DNA of 36,288 nucleotides from Bacteroidaceae bacterium (GTDB lineage Bacteria > Bacteroidota > Bacteroidia > Bacteroidales > Bacteroidaceae). The position numbers were made by a program, and so were the translations under genes. Location of the stretch: the NCBI GenBank assembly GCA_024401215.1, contig JAKSLL010000031.1:1-36288 (forward strand), written 5' to 3'. Below are positions 1 through 8,271 of the stretch, piece by piece (positions within the stretch are counted from its first letter, which is position 1; each line of letters opens with the position of its first letter). The notes under the pieces are model-generated. The model worked only from the letters and a program-made list of their open reading frames with translations. It searched no databases and was not told the origin of the DNA.

Positions 1-62
1 GCTTTAATTTACTGTATTGCGAATTTCATCGAACAAACATACCGCATGGCACCCCCTCCCTC
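1..62. repeat. 62-bp perfect direct repeat, copy 1
   Basis: Bases 1-62 are identical to 134-195. The copy starts at the window edge, so the repeat may extend further left. Its 3' part runs into the GC-rich palindromic element of the CCCTCCCT family. Confidence 0.9.
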
Positions 63-90
63 CCTGTGAGGGAGGGAGTGGGAAGTTACT
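49..90. repeat. GC-rich palindromic repeat (CCCTCCCT family), copy 1
   Basis: CCCTCCCT and GGGAGGGA surround a short CTGTGA loop, giving a REP-like hairpin. The right flank (GGGAGGGAGTGGGAAGTT) resembles the element next to the susD stop near 27288-27333. Confidence 0.65.
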
Positions 91-133
91 CCGCTATCGG
101 AATTGTCAATAGGTTGGGAATTATGTTTCATTT

Positions 134-195
134 GCTTTAATTTACTGTATTGCGAATTTCATCGAACAAACATACCGCATGGCACCCCCTCCCTC
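134..195. repeat. 62-bp perfect direct repeat, copy 2
   Basis: Identical to bases 1-62 at a distance of 133 bp. It ends inside the GC-rich palindrome that touches the uxuB stop codon. A local duplication or tandem insertion of one repeat unit would explain it. Confidence 0.9.
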
Positions 196-219
196 ACAGG
201 GAGGGCCGGGGTGGGTCTT
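173..219. repeat. GC-rich palindromic repeat (CCCTCCCT family), copy 2, at the uxuB 3' end
   Basis: It abuts the uxuB stop codon (TAA at 222-220, minus strand). Read on the minus strand it forms a CCCTCCC/GGGAGGG hairpin just after the stop, so it may end or protect the transcript. The reverse complement of 36159-36205 matches it with a single mismatch over about 47 bp. Confidence 0.75.
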
Positions 220-1830
220 TTATCTTGCTTGAGTATATTTATGCAATGTCTTTCTCACAGCACCCTTTCCTGCATAAAGTTCCTTGACCATACCTTCAAT
301 CTTCTCGCCAAGACCAACCTCATAAAGATTAACTCCAAAGATGTCTTCGCGTGAATATAATTTATAGAGGCATTCGTGCCAGTCCACATTTGGATCTGCG
401 TCCCCTCCCTCATAGGGAGGGATAGGGAGGGTCTCCACGATTGCCATGAGCTCATCAAGCTTAGGGTCTGATGATGGTGAGAATGGTTCGAGGTTGTCGT
501 CGAGTGCCTTGAGGAAACGAGCGTAGCCTGCAAGAGTGAGTGGAATGAGAACGAGATTCTTCATGTCGAGACCACGAGCGACATACTTCTTTATTGTCTC
601 GCCGAAGCGGATAGGGAGCTTCTGAGAAGTATCAGTAGAGATACGCTGTGGAGCATCTGGCATGAATGGGTTAGGGAGACGCTTGTTGATGACGTCACCA
701 ATGAACTCGTATGGGTTGAGAACACCTGGGTCAGTAACAACAGGCATAGCCTCCATGTAGCCAATCTTCTGGATGAATGGACGAAGATCCTCGTCTGCCA
801 TCTCAGCTGAGATGAGAGTGTATCCGAGCATCACGCCGTAGATAGACATTGCTGTGTGGAGAGGGTTGAGACATGTTGTCACCTTCATTGTCTCTACCTG
901 GTCAACTGTCTCACGAGTTGTGTAGAGGGCACCTCCGAGGTCGAGTGGAGGACGGCCGTTAGTGTAGTTATCCTCGATGACGAGGTACTGCACCTCTTCT
1001 GCATTCACGAATGGAGCTGTGAATGTATGCTTCTCTGTTTCAATGTAGTCATTATCCTCGAAGCCATCAGCAGCAAGCATCTCCTTCACCTTCTGATGAG
1101 GACGAGGAGTGATCTTGTCAATCATAGACCAAGGGAAAGTAATCTTTGTCTCGTCTTTGAGGTAGTCGAGGAACTCAGCTGGAGCAAGTCCGTCAGCCAC
1201 CCACTTCTCAGCATATCCAAACACGCCAGCCTTAACCTTGTCACCATTGTGCGAGCAGTTGTCCATAGACTGAACGGTGAGTGGAAGCTTGCCAGCGTTG
1301 AAGCGCTCAAGCAAGAGTGCTGTGACCTTACCCATAGCGAACACAGGAGTGAGACCGCGTGCAAGGTCGGCATCGTTATAAGTGTAGCCCTTCTCTGTGA
1401 TTGTGAACGAAATCATCTGAAGGGATGGATTCTTGAAGATTTCAACAAGGCGGCTCCAGTCTTCAAACTGATAGTCAGCCTTCAGCGATTCTGTGACAGA
1501 GGCAATGATTTTCTTCTCAATAGTGCCGTTTGAGCAGAGCGAAACGGCAAGCGAGAGATTGTCGTAAGGAGCGTAAGCCTTGTCGATAACCTCGTAGTCG
1601 AAAGTCTCTGCTACGATAACACCACGGTCGTACTGGCCAGTGTTGAGTGCGTCGTTGAGGATTGTTGCTGGGAATGCACGGAAGATGTTGCCTCCTCCGA
1701 AGTGAACCCAAGTTGGTTCGTCATGAGTCTTCTTCTGTACGGCAGCAATATCAAATTTAGGAAGTTCGTATCCTTTAGCTTCCCATTCTGAGGCATTAAA
1801 ATTGCCTGAAGAGATATCTTTTAACTTCAT
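220..1830 (-). CDS. uxuB: Fructuronate reductase (D-mannonate oxidoreductase), mannitol dehydrogenase family
   Basis: This is a 536-residue cytoplasmic NAD-dependent long-chain polyol dehydrogenase. It interconverts D-fructuronate and D-mannonate in hexuronate catabolism. The N-terminal nucleotide-binding segment reads HFGGGNIFRAFPA (about residues 43-55), and the family signature K-x5-N-x2-H is present as KVTTCLNPLH (about 316-325), as in UxuB-type members. The ATG at 1830 gives a full-length N-terminus. It diverges from a GH115 glucuronidase, which fits a glucuronate-processing pair. An oddity lies near the C-terminus: the segment ETLPIPPYEGGDA is encoded by a GC-rich repeat (398-435) inserted in frame, making this stretch probably absent from relatives. 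It could be a general mannitol dehydrogenase homologue, but the CLNPLHTA motif and the neighbour favour UxuB. Confidence 0.88.
   Translation of the reverse strand: MKLKDISSGNFNASEWEAKGYELPKFDIAAVQKKTHDEPTWVHFGGGNIFRAFPATILNDALNTGQYDRGVIVAETFDYEVIDKAYAPYDNLSLAVSLCSNGTIEKKIIASVTESLKADYQFEDWSRLVEIFKNPSLQMISFTITEKGYTYNDADLARGLTPVFAMGKVTALLLERFNAGKLPLTVQSMDNCSHNGDKVKAGVFGYAEKWVADGLAPAEFLDYLKDETKITFPWSMIDKITPRPHQKVKEMLAADGFEDNDYIETEKHTFTAPFVNAEEVQYLVIEDNYTNGRPPLDLGGALYTTRETVDQVETMKVTTCLNPLHTAMSIYGVMLGYTLISAEMADEDLRPFIQKIGYMEAMPVVTDPGVLNPYEFIGDVINKRLPNPFMPDAPQRISTDTSQKLPIRFGETIKKYVARGLDMKNLVLIPLTLAGYARFLKALDDNLEPFSPSSDPKLDELMAIVETLPIPPYEGGDADPNVDWHECLYKLYSREDIFGVNLYEVGLGEKIEGMVKELYAGKGAVRKTLHKYTQAR
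398..435. repeat. GC-rich palindromic repeat (CCCTCCCT family) inside uxuB
   Basis: Read on the minus strand, this segment aligns with the element at the uxuB 3' end: AGACCC, then CCCTCCCT, TGAGGGAGGGG and GC occupy the same positions with about six differences in 37 bases. It lies in frame within the coding sequence and codes for roughly 13 residues. Confidence 0.75.
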
Positions 1831-2062
1831 AATTTGTTATGTTTTATTATATTTTTCAAGTTGTTTCTATTCATTCACCAAAACTGAAGCGCAAAAATTG
1901 GTTAAGTCTATCGCTTCTCGCAAATTAGTGCTTTTAGTTTTCCATGTTGCAATCATTTTGCAAAGATATATAAAAAATATAGATAGCAATAATAAGTTTT
2001 GTATCAATTTTATTCATACTTGTATCAATAATTCTTAATTTTGCATAATAATATATAATGTG
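1831..2062. promoter_or_regulatory. Divergent uxuB/GH115 promoter region
   Basis: For GH115 (plus), a Bacteroidota -7 box TAATTTTG lies at 2036-2043, about 20 bp before the start; no clear TTTG -33 box is seen. For uxuB (minus), CAAAGATA at 1961-1968 is a possible -7 box (TATCTTTG). The decamer TTGTATCAAT occurs twice in direct orientation, at 1999-2008 and 2020-2029, two helical turns apart and just upstream of the GH115 -7 box. It is a candidate operator. Confidence 0.5.
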
Positions 2063-4243
2063 ATGATGAAGAAAATTCTATATTTTTTATTGTTGGTGAT
2101 ATCTTGCGTTAATTCTTATGCTCAGGATTTCACTGTCAGCCAAGGTCAGAGGCTTTCGATATTCATGCAAGAGATCGACACGCCAGTAGCTAACACCGCT
2201 CTTGAAATGCTCACTGAAGATGTGAAGGCTGTGCTCGGAAGCGAACTGACACGAGTAATCAACAGGAACAAAGCCGACATCATAGCCACCATTGACACAG
2301 AACTGCCACGCGAAGGCTTCCGACTGCATGTAGAGGAAGGCAGACTCATCATTGACGGAGCTGACGCTCACGGATTGGCATACGGACTTTTGGAATTTTC
2401 AAGGATTATGGGTGTCTCTCCATGGGAGTGGTGGGCAGACTGTGTGCCAGACAAGGCGAACGTAGCACTCTACTCTGACTTCATCACAGAGCAATGCCCT
2501 GCTGTGACTTACAGAGGCATCTTTATCAACGATGAGGATTTCGGCATACTCCCTTGGAGCGGCGGATTTATCGGACCTGAAACGAACGAGAAAATTTTCC
2601 AGCTGATGCTCCGCCTACGAGCAAACTACTACTGGCCATCAATGCACGAATGCTCAAGACCATTCTTCACGATTGCCGGCAATCGTGACATGGCTCACAA
2701 ATACGGCATTTATGTTGGCGGCAGCCATTGCGAACCTTTGGCAACTACACCTGCCACAGAATGGATGCTAAGAGGAAAGGGCGAATACAACTACGCAACA
2801 AATGCCGAACGAATAAAATCGTTCTGGAGCGAACGCATCCGACAGGTAAAAGACCAGGAGATGGTCTATACAATAGGCATGAGAGGCTTGCACGACGGAG
2901 CAATGCTGGGGGCTAAAAATGACAGCACAAAACTCGCCCTCCTCCAAAAGGTCATATTAGACCAGCGCGCGCTGCTTGCCGACGAACTCAAAAAGAAGCC
3001 AAAGGAAATACCACAGGTGTTCATCCCTTACAAGGAGGTGCTGGATATCTACAATAACGGTCTCCAAGTGCCAGAAGATGTGACAATAATGTGGACTGAC
3101 GACAATTTCGGATACATAAGGCACTTCCCTACTGAGGACGAGATGCTGCGCGACGGAGGTAATGGACTTTACTATCATGTGTCGTACTGGGGACGACCTC
3201 ACGACTACCTATGGTTAGGAACTGCATCTCCATTCTTGATGCGCCAGCAGCTTACAGAGGCATACATGAGAGGCGTGCAGCAAATATGGGTGCTCAATGT
3301 GGGCGACATCAAGCCTGCAGAATACCTCATAGAAGACTTCCTGAATATGGCATGGAACGGACTACGCAAGAAGACTGACGAGCAGAAAGAGCTGCTCAAA
3401 TTCATGAGAAGGGAGTTTGGCAGAGATGTTGCAGACTCACTTGTGTCAATCATGGCCGACTATTACCATCTTGCATTCCAGCGCAAACCTGAGCATCTCG
3501 GAGGCTCACGCACAGAAGAAGCAGACAAAGAGACATGGAATGCCATAAGGCCTATTGCCGAATGGTCAAAAGAAGATGTTGACGCACGAGTGAAGGAGTA
3601 CAAGAGGATATCCGACGCAGTACAAGCTTTAGAGAAGCAAATCCCTAACAACAGAAAGAGTGCGTACTTCCAGCTTGTGAAATACCCTGTACAGGCATCG
3701 GCTCAGATGAATTTCAAGTTTTTTGGCGTAGCAGACAACCAGAGAGTAAATCCATACGACTCTATCGTTGCCCTTACGCGTACATATAATAATAAGAAGT
3801 GGAATGGCATAATGGATATGGCTCCACGCAACCTGCCTGTATTCTCTCCATTGACGCGAACTGTGCCATACGCAGAGTCAAAAATAAAAAGCGACATTCT
3901 TTTCACAACAAAGACATGGAAGAGTGTTGCACGCGATGAGGAATTGACTTTCACCTTCACAAATACAGACTTGACACCACAACTGGAAATCAGGCTTCTG
4001 CCAAACCACCCTATCGAGGGAAAGACTCTGTCTTTCTCTGTGTCGATAGATGGCGCTAAACCTGTCGTATATGAATATCAGACAGTAGGACGCAGCGAAG
4101 AGTGGAAACAGAATGTGCTCAGGAACTACGCTGTCAGAAAGCACAACTTACAGTTCACAGACAAAGGAGAGCACAAGATAGTATTCAAGGCTTTGACAGA
4201 AGGCGTAAATCTCACTCACATTGCTGTCAACTCACCAAAATAG
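2063..4243 (+). CDS. GH115 family xylan alpha-1,2-glucuronidase, secreted
   Basis: The protein is about 726 residues with a signal peptide (MKKILYFLLLVISCVNSYAQ), so it is exported. GH115 enzymes remove (4-O-methyl-)glucuronic acid from xylan side chains. Family-typical stretches are visible: an N-terminal alpha/beta domain with EGRLIIDGADAHGLAYGL, then YRGIFINDED, RANYYWPSMHE and YGIYVGGSHCEPL (about 217-229), then IMWTDDNFGYIRH and YYHVSYWGRPHDYLWL. The C-terminal beta-sandwich is compact, retaining RLLPNHPIEGKTLSFSVSID and EEWKQNVLRN. Characterised GH115 proteins are usually above 800 residues, so this one appears shortened between the catalytic part and the C-terminal sandwich. Start codons at 2063 and 2066 are both possible. 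The divergent uxuB would use the released uronate. Confidence 0.88.
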   Translation: MMKKILYFLLLVISCVNSYAQDFTVSQGQRLSIFMQEIDTPVANTALEMLTEDVKAVLGSELTRVINRNKADIIATIDTELPREGFRLHVEEGRLIIDGADAHGLAYGLLEFSRIMGVSPWEWWADCVPDKANVALYSDFITEQCPAVTYRGIFINDEDFGILPWSGGFIGPETNEKIFQLMLRLRANYYWPSMHECSRPFFTIAGNRDMAHKYGIYVGGSHCEPLATTPATEWMLRGKGEYNYATNAERIKSFWSERIRQVKDQEMVYTIGMRGLHDGAMLGAKNDSTKLALLQKVILDQRALLADELKKKPKEIPQVFIPYKEVLDIYNNGLQVPEDVTIMWTDDNFGYIRHFPTEDEMLRDGGNGLYYHVSYWGRPHDYLWLGTASPFLMRQQLTEAYMRGVQQIWVLNVGDIKPAEYLIEDFLNMAWNGLRKKTDEQKELLKFMRREFGRDVADSLVSIMADYYHLAFQRKPEHLGGSRTEEADKETWNAIRPIAEWSKEDVDARVKEYKRISDAVQALEKQIPNNRKSAYFQLVKYPVQASAQMNFKFFGVADNQRVNPYDSIVALTRTYNNKKWNGIMDMAPRNLPVFSPLTRTVPYAESKIKSDILFTTKTWKSVARDEELTFTFTNTDLTPQLEIRLLPNHPIEGKTLSFSVSIDGAKPVVYEYQTVGRSEEWKQNVLRNYAVRKHNLQFTDKGEHKIVFKALTEGVNLTHIAVNSPK

Positions 4244-4315
4244 CGATTTTCTGTAAACCTCTAATTGCTTGCTAAATCTTAACTAAACTTTCCCACCCTT
4301 TTTATCAAGAATTTA

Positions 4316-4568
4316 GGTAACTACTCAGCCATGCTACTTTAACCTACATTATTCATGCTTCATAATGTAGGAGTTAATAGTTATAAGTTAATAGTTAAAA
4401 GTTGCCATTCGGAACCGTTTTTCCGCAAACTTGCAACTTTACAACTTAAAAACTCAACTTTTAACTTTTAACTATTAACTTTTAACTCCTGTATGAATAA
4501 TACAGGTTAAAAACAAGGATTGGCTTACGCCGAGCTTTGTTTGAAAAAAGCATGGCTGAGTAGTTACC
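4316..4568. repeat. Nested 253-bp inverted-repeat element between convergent genes
   Basis: The outer arms of 20 bp are perfect: 4316-4335 is the reverse complement of 4549-4568. Inside, the arm near 4340-4356 pairs with 4493-4509 (15 of 17), and an AT-rich arm (about 4371-4404) pairs with about 4455-4489. It fills most of the gap between the GH115 and CotH genes, which converge here. It could be a small non-autonomous mobile element or a bidirectional termination structure. No clear target-site duplication is visible. Confidence 0.75.
4511..4542. repeat. 32-bp hairpin repeat, copy 1
   Basis: It matches 35612-35643 with one mismatch in 32 bases. The two halves pair into a hairpin with a TTAC loop (ATTGGC/GCCGAG with wobble pairs, AAACAA/TTGTTT at the base). 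This copy lies within the right arm of the larger inverted repeat. Confidence 0.8.
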
Positions 4569-4608
4569 GTTACACGCAGTTTCAAATATATGTTACATAG
4601 AATCCCAC

Positions 4609-7242
4609 TTACTTTACCACAATCTTTTTGCCCTCCACAATATAGATGCCAGGGGTGAGTCCTGACGTACAATTAATATATGGTACGCGTGTGCGCACGC
4701 ATGTACCATGTAGGGTGAAGACATCGACAGGCTTGTTGACCACCTTGGATATGTCGATAAAGTTAGGCTGTCCAAAGTCGTAATCCTCTGGGGTTTCGAC
4801 AATGTCATCGCTGAGGTCGTAGGGAGTCAGGCATGAGTAGATGTAGTTGGCTCGACTTTTCAACCATGCCTTAGCCTTCTCCGTTACATCCTCGTACTGG
4901 CGACCGTCTCCCCATTGTTGATGATTGTGGTCGAACGAAGGCTTGGCGTAGGCAAAATAGTCATCGCAGAATTCGATAAGCTCGTCGAGCTTACCAGCAT
5001 TGAGGAATTCTGTCCATATCTTGTAATAGTGCTTCTTTACGCTTTCGCTACCACGAAGTAGCTGGCGGAAGAATGGTATTCCCCTGTTGGAATAGTTGAA
5101 GAGGTCGGTTTCGGCGTCATAGACAAAGTACTGGCCGTGTCCTTCATAGCCGTAGCTCCAGTCGAAGTCCCAAACAGGTCCGAACACCCAGGGAGAGTCT
5201 TCTGACTGCAAACTTTCGTTGTAGACGTACCAGCTTTTTGGATGTTGCAACTCGGTGTTGCGTACGAGGTCATTGACAAGCATAGTACGGCAGAAGGCAT
5301 CAACATCAAGCATCGCAGTGTATTCGCCGCTGAAGACTGCATCGCTGAAATTGTTGAAGGCTGTCGTGATATCAGTATATGCCAAACTTGTCACCTCATC
5401 TTGGTCGGTGAAGTCGGGCAACTTGACATTGACAGGCAAGTTGTAACTGTTGCTGCGGAACTTGTACTGCTCATCGTAATAACTGTCGAGTTCGAGCATT
5501 ACTGCGTAGGACTCGTCATCTATGTCGATACTGTTGTTGGAGAATCCTATCTTCTCCGTAAAATTGTACTGACCACGATATTGGCCGTTGACGTACAACT
5601 CTACGGGAATGATGTGGTTGCATCCAACGGTCTCTACCATGTCTGCCACCTTCATGGCAATGGCGTTTGTGGTTAACGAACCGCTCATCTTGTTGGCAAG
5701 CAGTACCCAGTTCTTACCTTTGGTGAGACCGAATGGTTGTTCTTTTTCATCAAACTTAATGCGGTAGGGATTCTTGCTCGACCAGCTGTTGCTCCATGAA
5801 GAGTTGCCGCGTCCACGAATCACAATTGGCGTTTCTTCCATGTCGGGAAACACGCCTGCTCCATTGATGGCAATGCTGGCATCTTCCCAGACCTTCTTAC
5901 CATATCTGCCAATCCAATTGCTCTGGCTCCATGTCTGACCATCGCCAAAAGTTATATCTACTCGCGGCACATTGTACGATGAAGTAGGATTGTCGGTCAG
6001 GTAGTCCACGTGTATCTTATAGTCGCGTCCGAAGGGTACAAATCCATGCTTATAGACTGCAGGAGTGAGCATCTCGGGCACGAAGTTTTCCTTCACATTT
6101 TCGTAGTTAGGGTTAGGAGTGGCCTTGCTGATAGACAACTCGCTCAATACTAGGTAGTTCTTGCGTGTGGTTTTTGTAAGCTGCAGGCGCAGGTGGTTGT
6201 AGGACTTGCCGAGATGAAGCACCGCACTGGTGAATTGCCTGTTAGCTCCGATGGGCAGGTTGTCTTTCTCATCGTCGAGCGTCAGAACTTCCTCCCATGT
6301 CTGACCGTCATTGCTGCACATGATGATGAAACCTTGAGGTGCGTAGCCATTGTGCTGCTCCCAATTGCGAGTGATATAGCCCAGTTGAAGGTTCTCTATG
6401 CTTTCGGGAAGGTCAATCTGGATGTAAGGCCACGTCGTGACGCCATCACCATAATAGGCTCCTTCGCTCCAGTTGTTGGATGCGCTCCAGTTGGAGTGAA
6501 AGTAACTGTCGGCATTACCATCGAGTATGTTGGGAAGGAGCTGGTCGCTGTTGGCGCTGGGCCAATTGCAAGAGAGCATGTCTGCCGTCAAGTTAAGCGG
6601 GGTGATGATCCAAGGATCCTCTTTTTCTTCAGGAGGTGTACTCCATACGGCATCGCTTATCTTCTGGACTCTATATATCCAGTTGTTGGGATAGGCAAGC
6701 GTGTATGTCACATCGCTATCGAAACGTCGACGGGATATTTTGCTGTGCTGCTCCTGGTCGTCAACATAGGCATGGACTCCTTCCGGTACCTTGAATGAGG
6801 GCGTGAGGCTTTTTCCGATGCAAGCGACGCGGATTTCTATGGTGTTCTTCTCGTTATCGATGAGTCCGTCAGCATCGGTGTATAGCTGGTCGTTGAACTT
6901 GTTGTTGAACTTGAAGTTTTCGAATACGGGAAGGTCGCCTTGATAGGTGGTTCCCTCGTATGCCAACTTGCTATTTCTGTAACTGAAGACGGTATCGCCC
7001 GTCAACGTGATACTTACCGTTCCATTCTCTTCTTTGCGGTTTACTATGTATTTTTCGGGGATGGCAATCAGCTGTCCGTCGTTCATTGTAAAATAATGTA
7101 CTACGTCCAAGTCATTGTTGTCTTTATTCGTATATTCGTTTACGCCCTCCATTCCTCGAGACGTTTTCTCGTCTTCGGTCATTTGAGCATGGATTGTCAA
7201 GGTGGCAAATGTCATTATGACAAGTAGTAAACTCTTCTTCAT
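4609..7242 (-). CDS. Secreted discoidin / CotH-kinase protein with type IX secretion tail
   Basis: This is an 877-residue exported protein. The start is taken at the ATG at 7242 because it opens directly with a signal peptide (MKKSLLLVIMTFATLTIHAQ). About residues 215-380 form an F5/8 type C (discoidin) carbohydrate-binding-like domain. About residues 415-800 are a CotH-type domain, with IVIRGRGNSSWSNSWSSKNP, VELYVNGQYRGQYNFTEKIG and the acidic DFDWSYGYEGHGQ stretch. The C-terminus (VFTLHGTC... LTPGIYIVEGKKIVVK) looks like the type A sorting domain of T9SS cargo, implying a surface-attached or released protein. CotH family members are protein kinases in spore coats, and their role in Bacteroidota is unclear. 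No linked partner gene is obvious; the gene converges on GH115. Confidence 0.82.
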   Translation of the reverse strand: MKKSLLLVIMTFATLTIHAQMTEDEKTSRGMEGVNEYTNKDNNDLDVVHYFTMNDGQLIAIPEKYIVNRKEENGTVSITLTGDTVFSYRNSKLAYEGTTYQGDLPVFENFKFNNKFNDQLYTDADGLIDNEKNTIEIRVACIGKSLTPSFKVPEGVHAYVDDQEQHSKISRRRFDSDVTYTLAYPNNWIYRVQKISDAVWSTPPEEKEDPWIITPLNLTADMLSCNWPSANSDQLLPNILDGNADSYFHSNWSASNNWSEGAYYGDGVTTWPYIQIDLPESIENLQLGYITRNWEQHNGYAPQGFIIMCSNDGQTWEEVLTLDDEKDNLPIGANRQFTSAVLHLGKSYNHLRLQLTKTTRKNYLVLSELSISKATPNPNYENVKENFVPEMLTPAVYKHGFVPFGRDYKIHVDYLTDNPTSSYNVPRVDITFGDGQTWSQSNWIGRYGKKVWEDASIAINGAGVFPDMEETPIVIRGRGNSSWSNSWSSKNPYRIKFDEKEQPFGLTKGKNWVLLANKMSGSLTTNAIAMKVADMVETVGCNHIIPVELYVNGQYRGQYNFTEKIGFSNNSIDIDDESYAVMLELDSYYDEQYKFRSNSYNLPVNVKLPDFTDQDEVTSLAYTDITTAFNNFSDAVFSGEYTAMLDVDAFCRTMLVNDLVRNTELQHPKSWYVYNESLQSEDSPWVFGPVWDFDWSYGYEGHGQYFVYDAETDLFNYSNRGIPFFRQLLRGSESVKKHYYKIWTEFLNAGKLDELIEFCDDYFAYAKPSFDHNHQQWGDGRQYEDVTEKAKAWLKSRANYIYSCLTPYDLSDDIVETPEDYDFGQPNFIDISKVVNKPVDVFTLHGTCVRTRVPYINCTSGLTPGIYIVEGKKIVVK

Positions 7243-7560
7243 GGTTAGTTCCCGTTTATACATTAGTTAATTGTTTGCAAATACACTCTTTAAGTCCGCT
7301 TCAAAAAGTCGGACAGTTTCCATCGACGCAACGGAAAGAAAATCAGAAAATCATTAAACAAAATTACAAATTAAATCTGAAACTAAAGTACGAGTCAAAG
7401 CTTTTTGAATGTTTTTGACAAAAATCCAATAGCAATTATGCAATAATCAAAATAATTATTGTAAATTTGCACCCGTTTTGGCGAAGCCGCTGTCTTGGGA
7501 AGAGTAACCAGAGAATGCTTCGCTGTAATTCTTTAATTATTTAATAAACAATATCCACTC
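7243..7560. promoter_or_regulatory. Divergent CotH / rplS upstream region
   Basis: No gene is seen here. TAAATTTG at 7462-7469 is a good -7 box for rplS, leaving a leader of about 85 nt; a -33 box is not evident. A small inverted repeat (GTCCG...CGGAC) lies around 7291-7313 on the CotH side. An L19 leader of this length could carry regulatory structure, but none was recognised. Confidence 0.4.
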
Positions 7561-7938
7561 ATGGCAGTAGATTTAATTAAAGTTGCTCAGGAAGCAATGC
7601 AGACTTCTGAGCCAAAGCAGTTCCCAGCATTCAAGGCTGGTGATACTATCACAGTAGCTTACAAGATTATCGAGGGTTCAAAGGAGCGTATCCAGCTCTA
7701 CCGCGGTGTTGTAATCAAGATCGCTGGAGAGTCTAACAAGAAGCGTTTCACTGTTCGCAAGATGTCTGGTACTGTTGGTGTAGAGCGTATCTTCCCAATC
7801 GACTCACCAAACATCGAGTCTATCGAAGTTAACAAGATTGGTAAGGTTCGTCGCGCTAAGCTTTACTACCTCCGCGCTCTTACAGGAAAGAAGGCTCGTA
7901 TCAAGGAGAAGCTTTCTGGCAAGAAGAACGAGGCATAA
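7561..7938 (+). CDS. rplS: 50S ribosomal protein L19
   Basis: The protein is 125 residues and full length. L19 sits at the interface of the 30S and 50S subunits. Recognisable conserved segments are [44 protein letters not shown] and [23 protein letters not shown]. Upstream is a TAAATTTG -7 box and downstream a strong hairpin terminator, so it appears to be a single-gene unit. It is housekeeping and useful as a phylogenetic anchor for the window. Confidence 0.97.
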   Translation: MAVDLIKVAQEAMQTSEPKQFPAFKAGDTITVAYKIIEGSKERIQLYRGVVIKIAGESNKKRFTVRKMSGTVGVERIFPIDSPNIESIEVNKIGKVRRAKLYYLRALTGKKARIKEKLSGKKNEA

Positions 7939-7960
7939 TCCTTCGAACCTCGTATGGTAT

Positions 7961-7996
7961 AGAGAGAATCGTAAAAACGGTTCTCTCTTTTTTTAT
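7961..7996 (+). terminator. rplS intrinsic terminator
   Basis: AGAGAGAATCG pairs with CGGTTCTCTCT across a short A-rich loop and is followed by a run of T. It starts 22 bp after the rplS stop. Confidence 0.85.
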
Positions 7997-8012
7997 GGAA
8001 TCATCTTCATAT

Positions 8013-8129
8013 TTGTTCAAGTTTGCAACTTACTCAGTTTAGGGAGTTAAAGGGATGTTTGCCATATACAGACATTTGTCGCTTCAACTACCCTTTAACT
8101 TCACAACAAGTGGAGCGGAGCTTGAACAA
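8013..8129. repeat. Intergenic palindromic repeat family (GTTAAAGGG type), copy A
   Basis: The ends are inverted (TTGTTCAAG at 8013-8021, CTTGAACAA at 8121-8129). Inside, GAGTTAAAGGG pairs with ACCCTTTAACT. Bases 8086-8116 match 14214-14244 with one mismatch in 31, identifying a second copy inside the aryl-acid cluster. Confidence 0.7.
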
Positions 8130-8239
8130 TTTGTCATTAAAAACACCCCACAATGCTCATTTAACGCATAAATGTGCGCATTCTTCAATTTGTAATTGAA
8201 TTTGTTCATATTATTCGTCATTCTTCACGATTTTTTCTT

Positions 8240-8247
8240 TAACTTTG
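8240..8247 (+). promoter_or_regulatory. -7 box of the MaoC-like gene
   Basis: TAACTTTG fits TAnnTTTG and lies 24 bp before the ATG at 8272. No TTTG was found at the usual -33 distance. Confidence 0.45.
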
Positions 8248-8271
8248 CACCATAATATTAAATACAGGAAT

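Noticed and set aside
103-354. Plus-strand 83-residue frame at the left end
   Set aside because: It crosses the 62-bp repeat and the antisense of the uxuB 3' end; no promoter.
856-1533. Plus-strand 225-residue frame
   Set aside because: It lies entirely antisense to uxuB, whose protein is clearly recognisable; the frame has no domain resemblance.
5242-6798. Plus-strand frames of 144 and 201 residues
   Set aside because: Both are antisense to the CotH protein and only mirror its codon structure.
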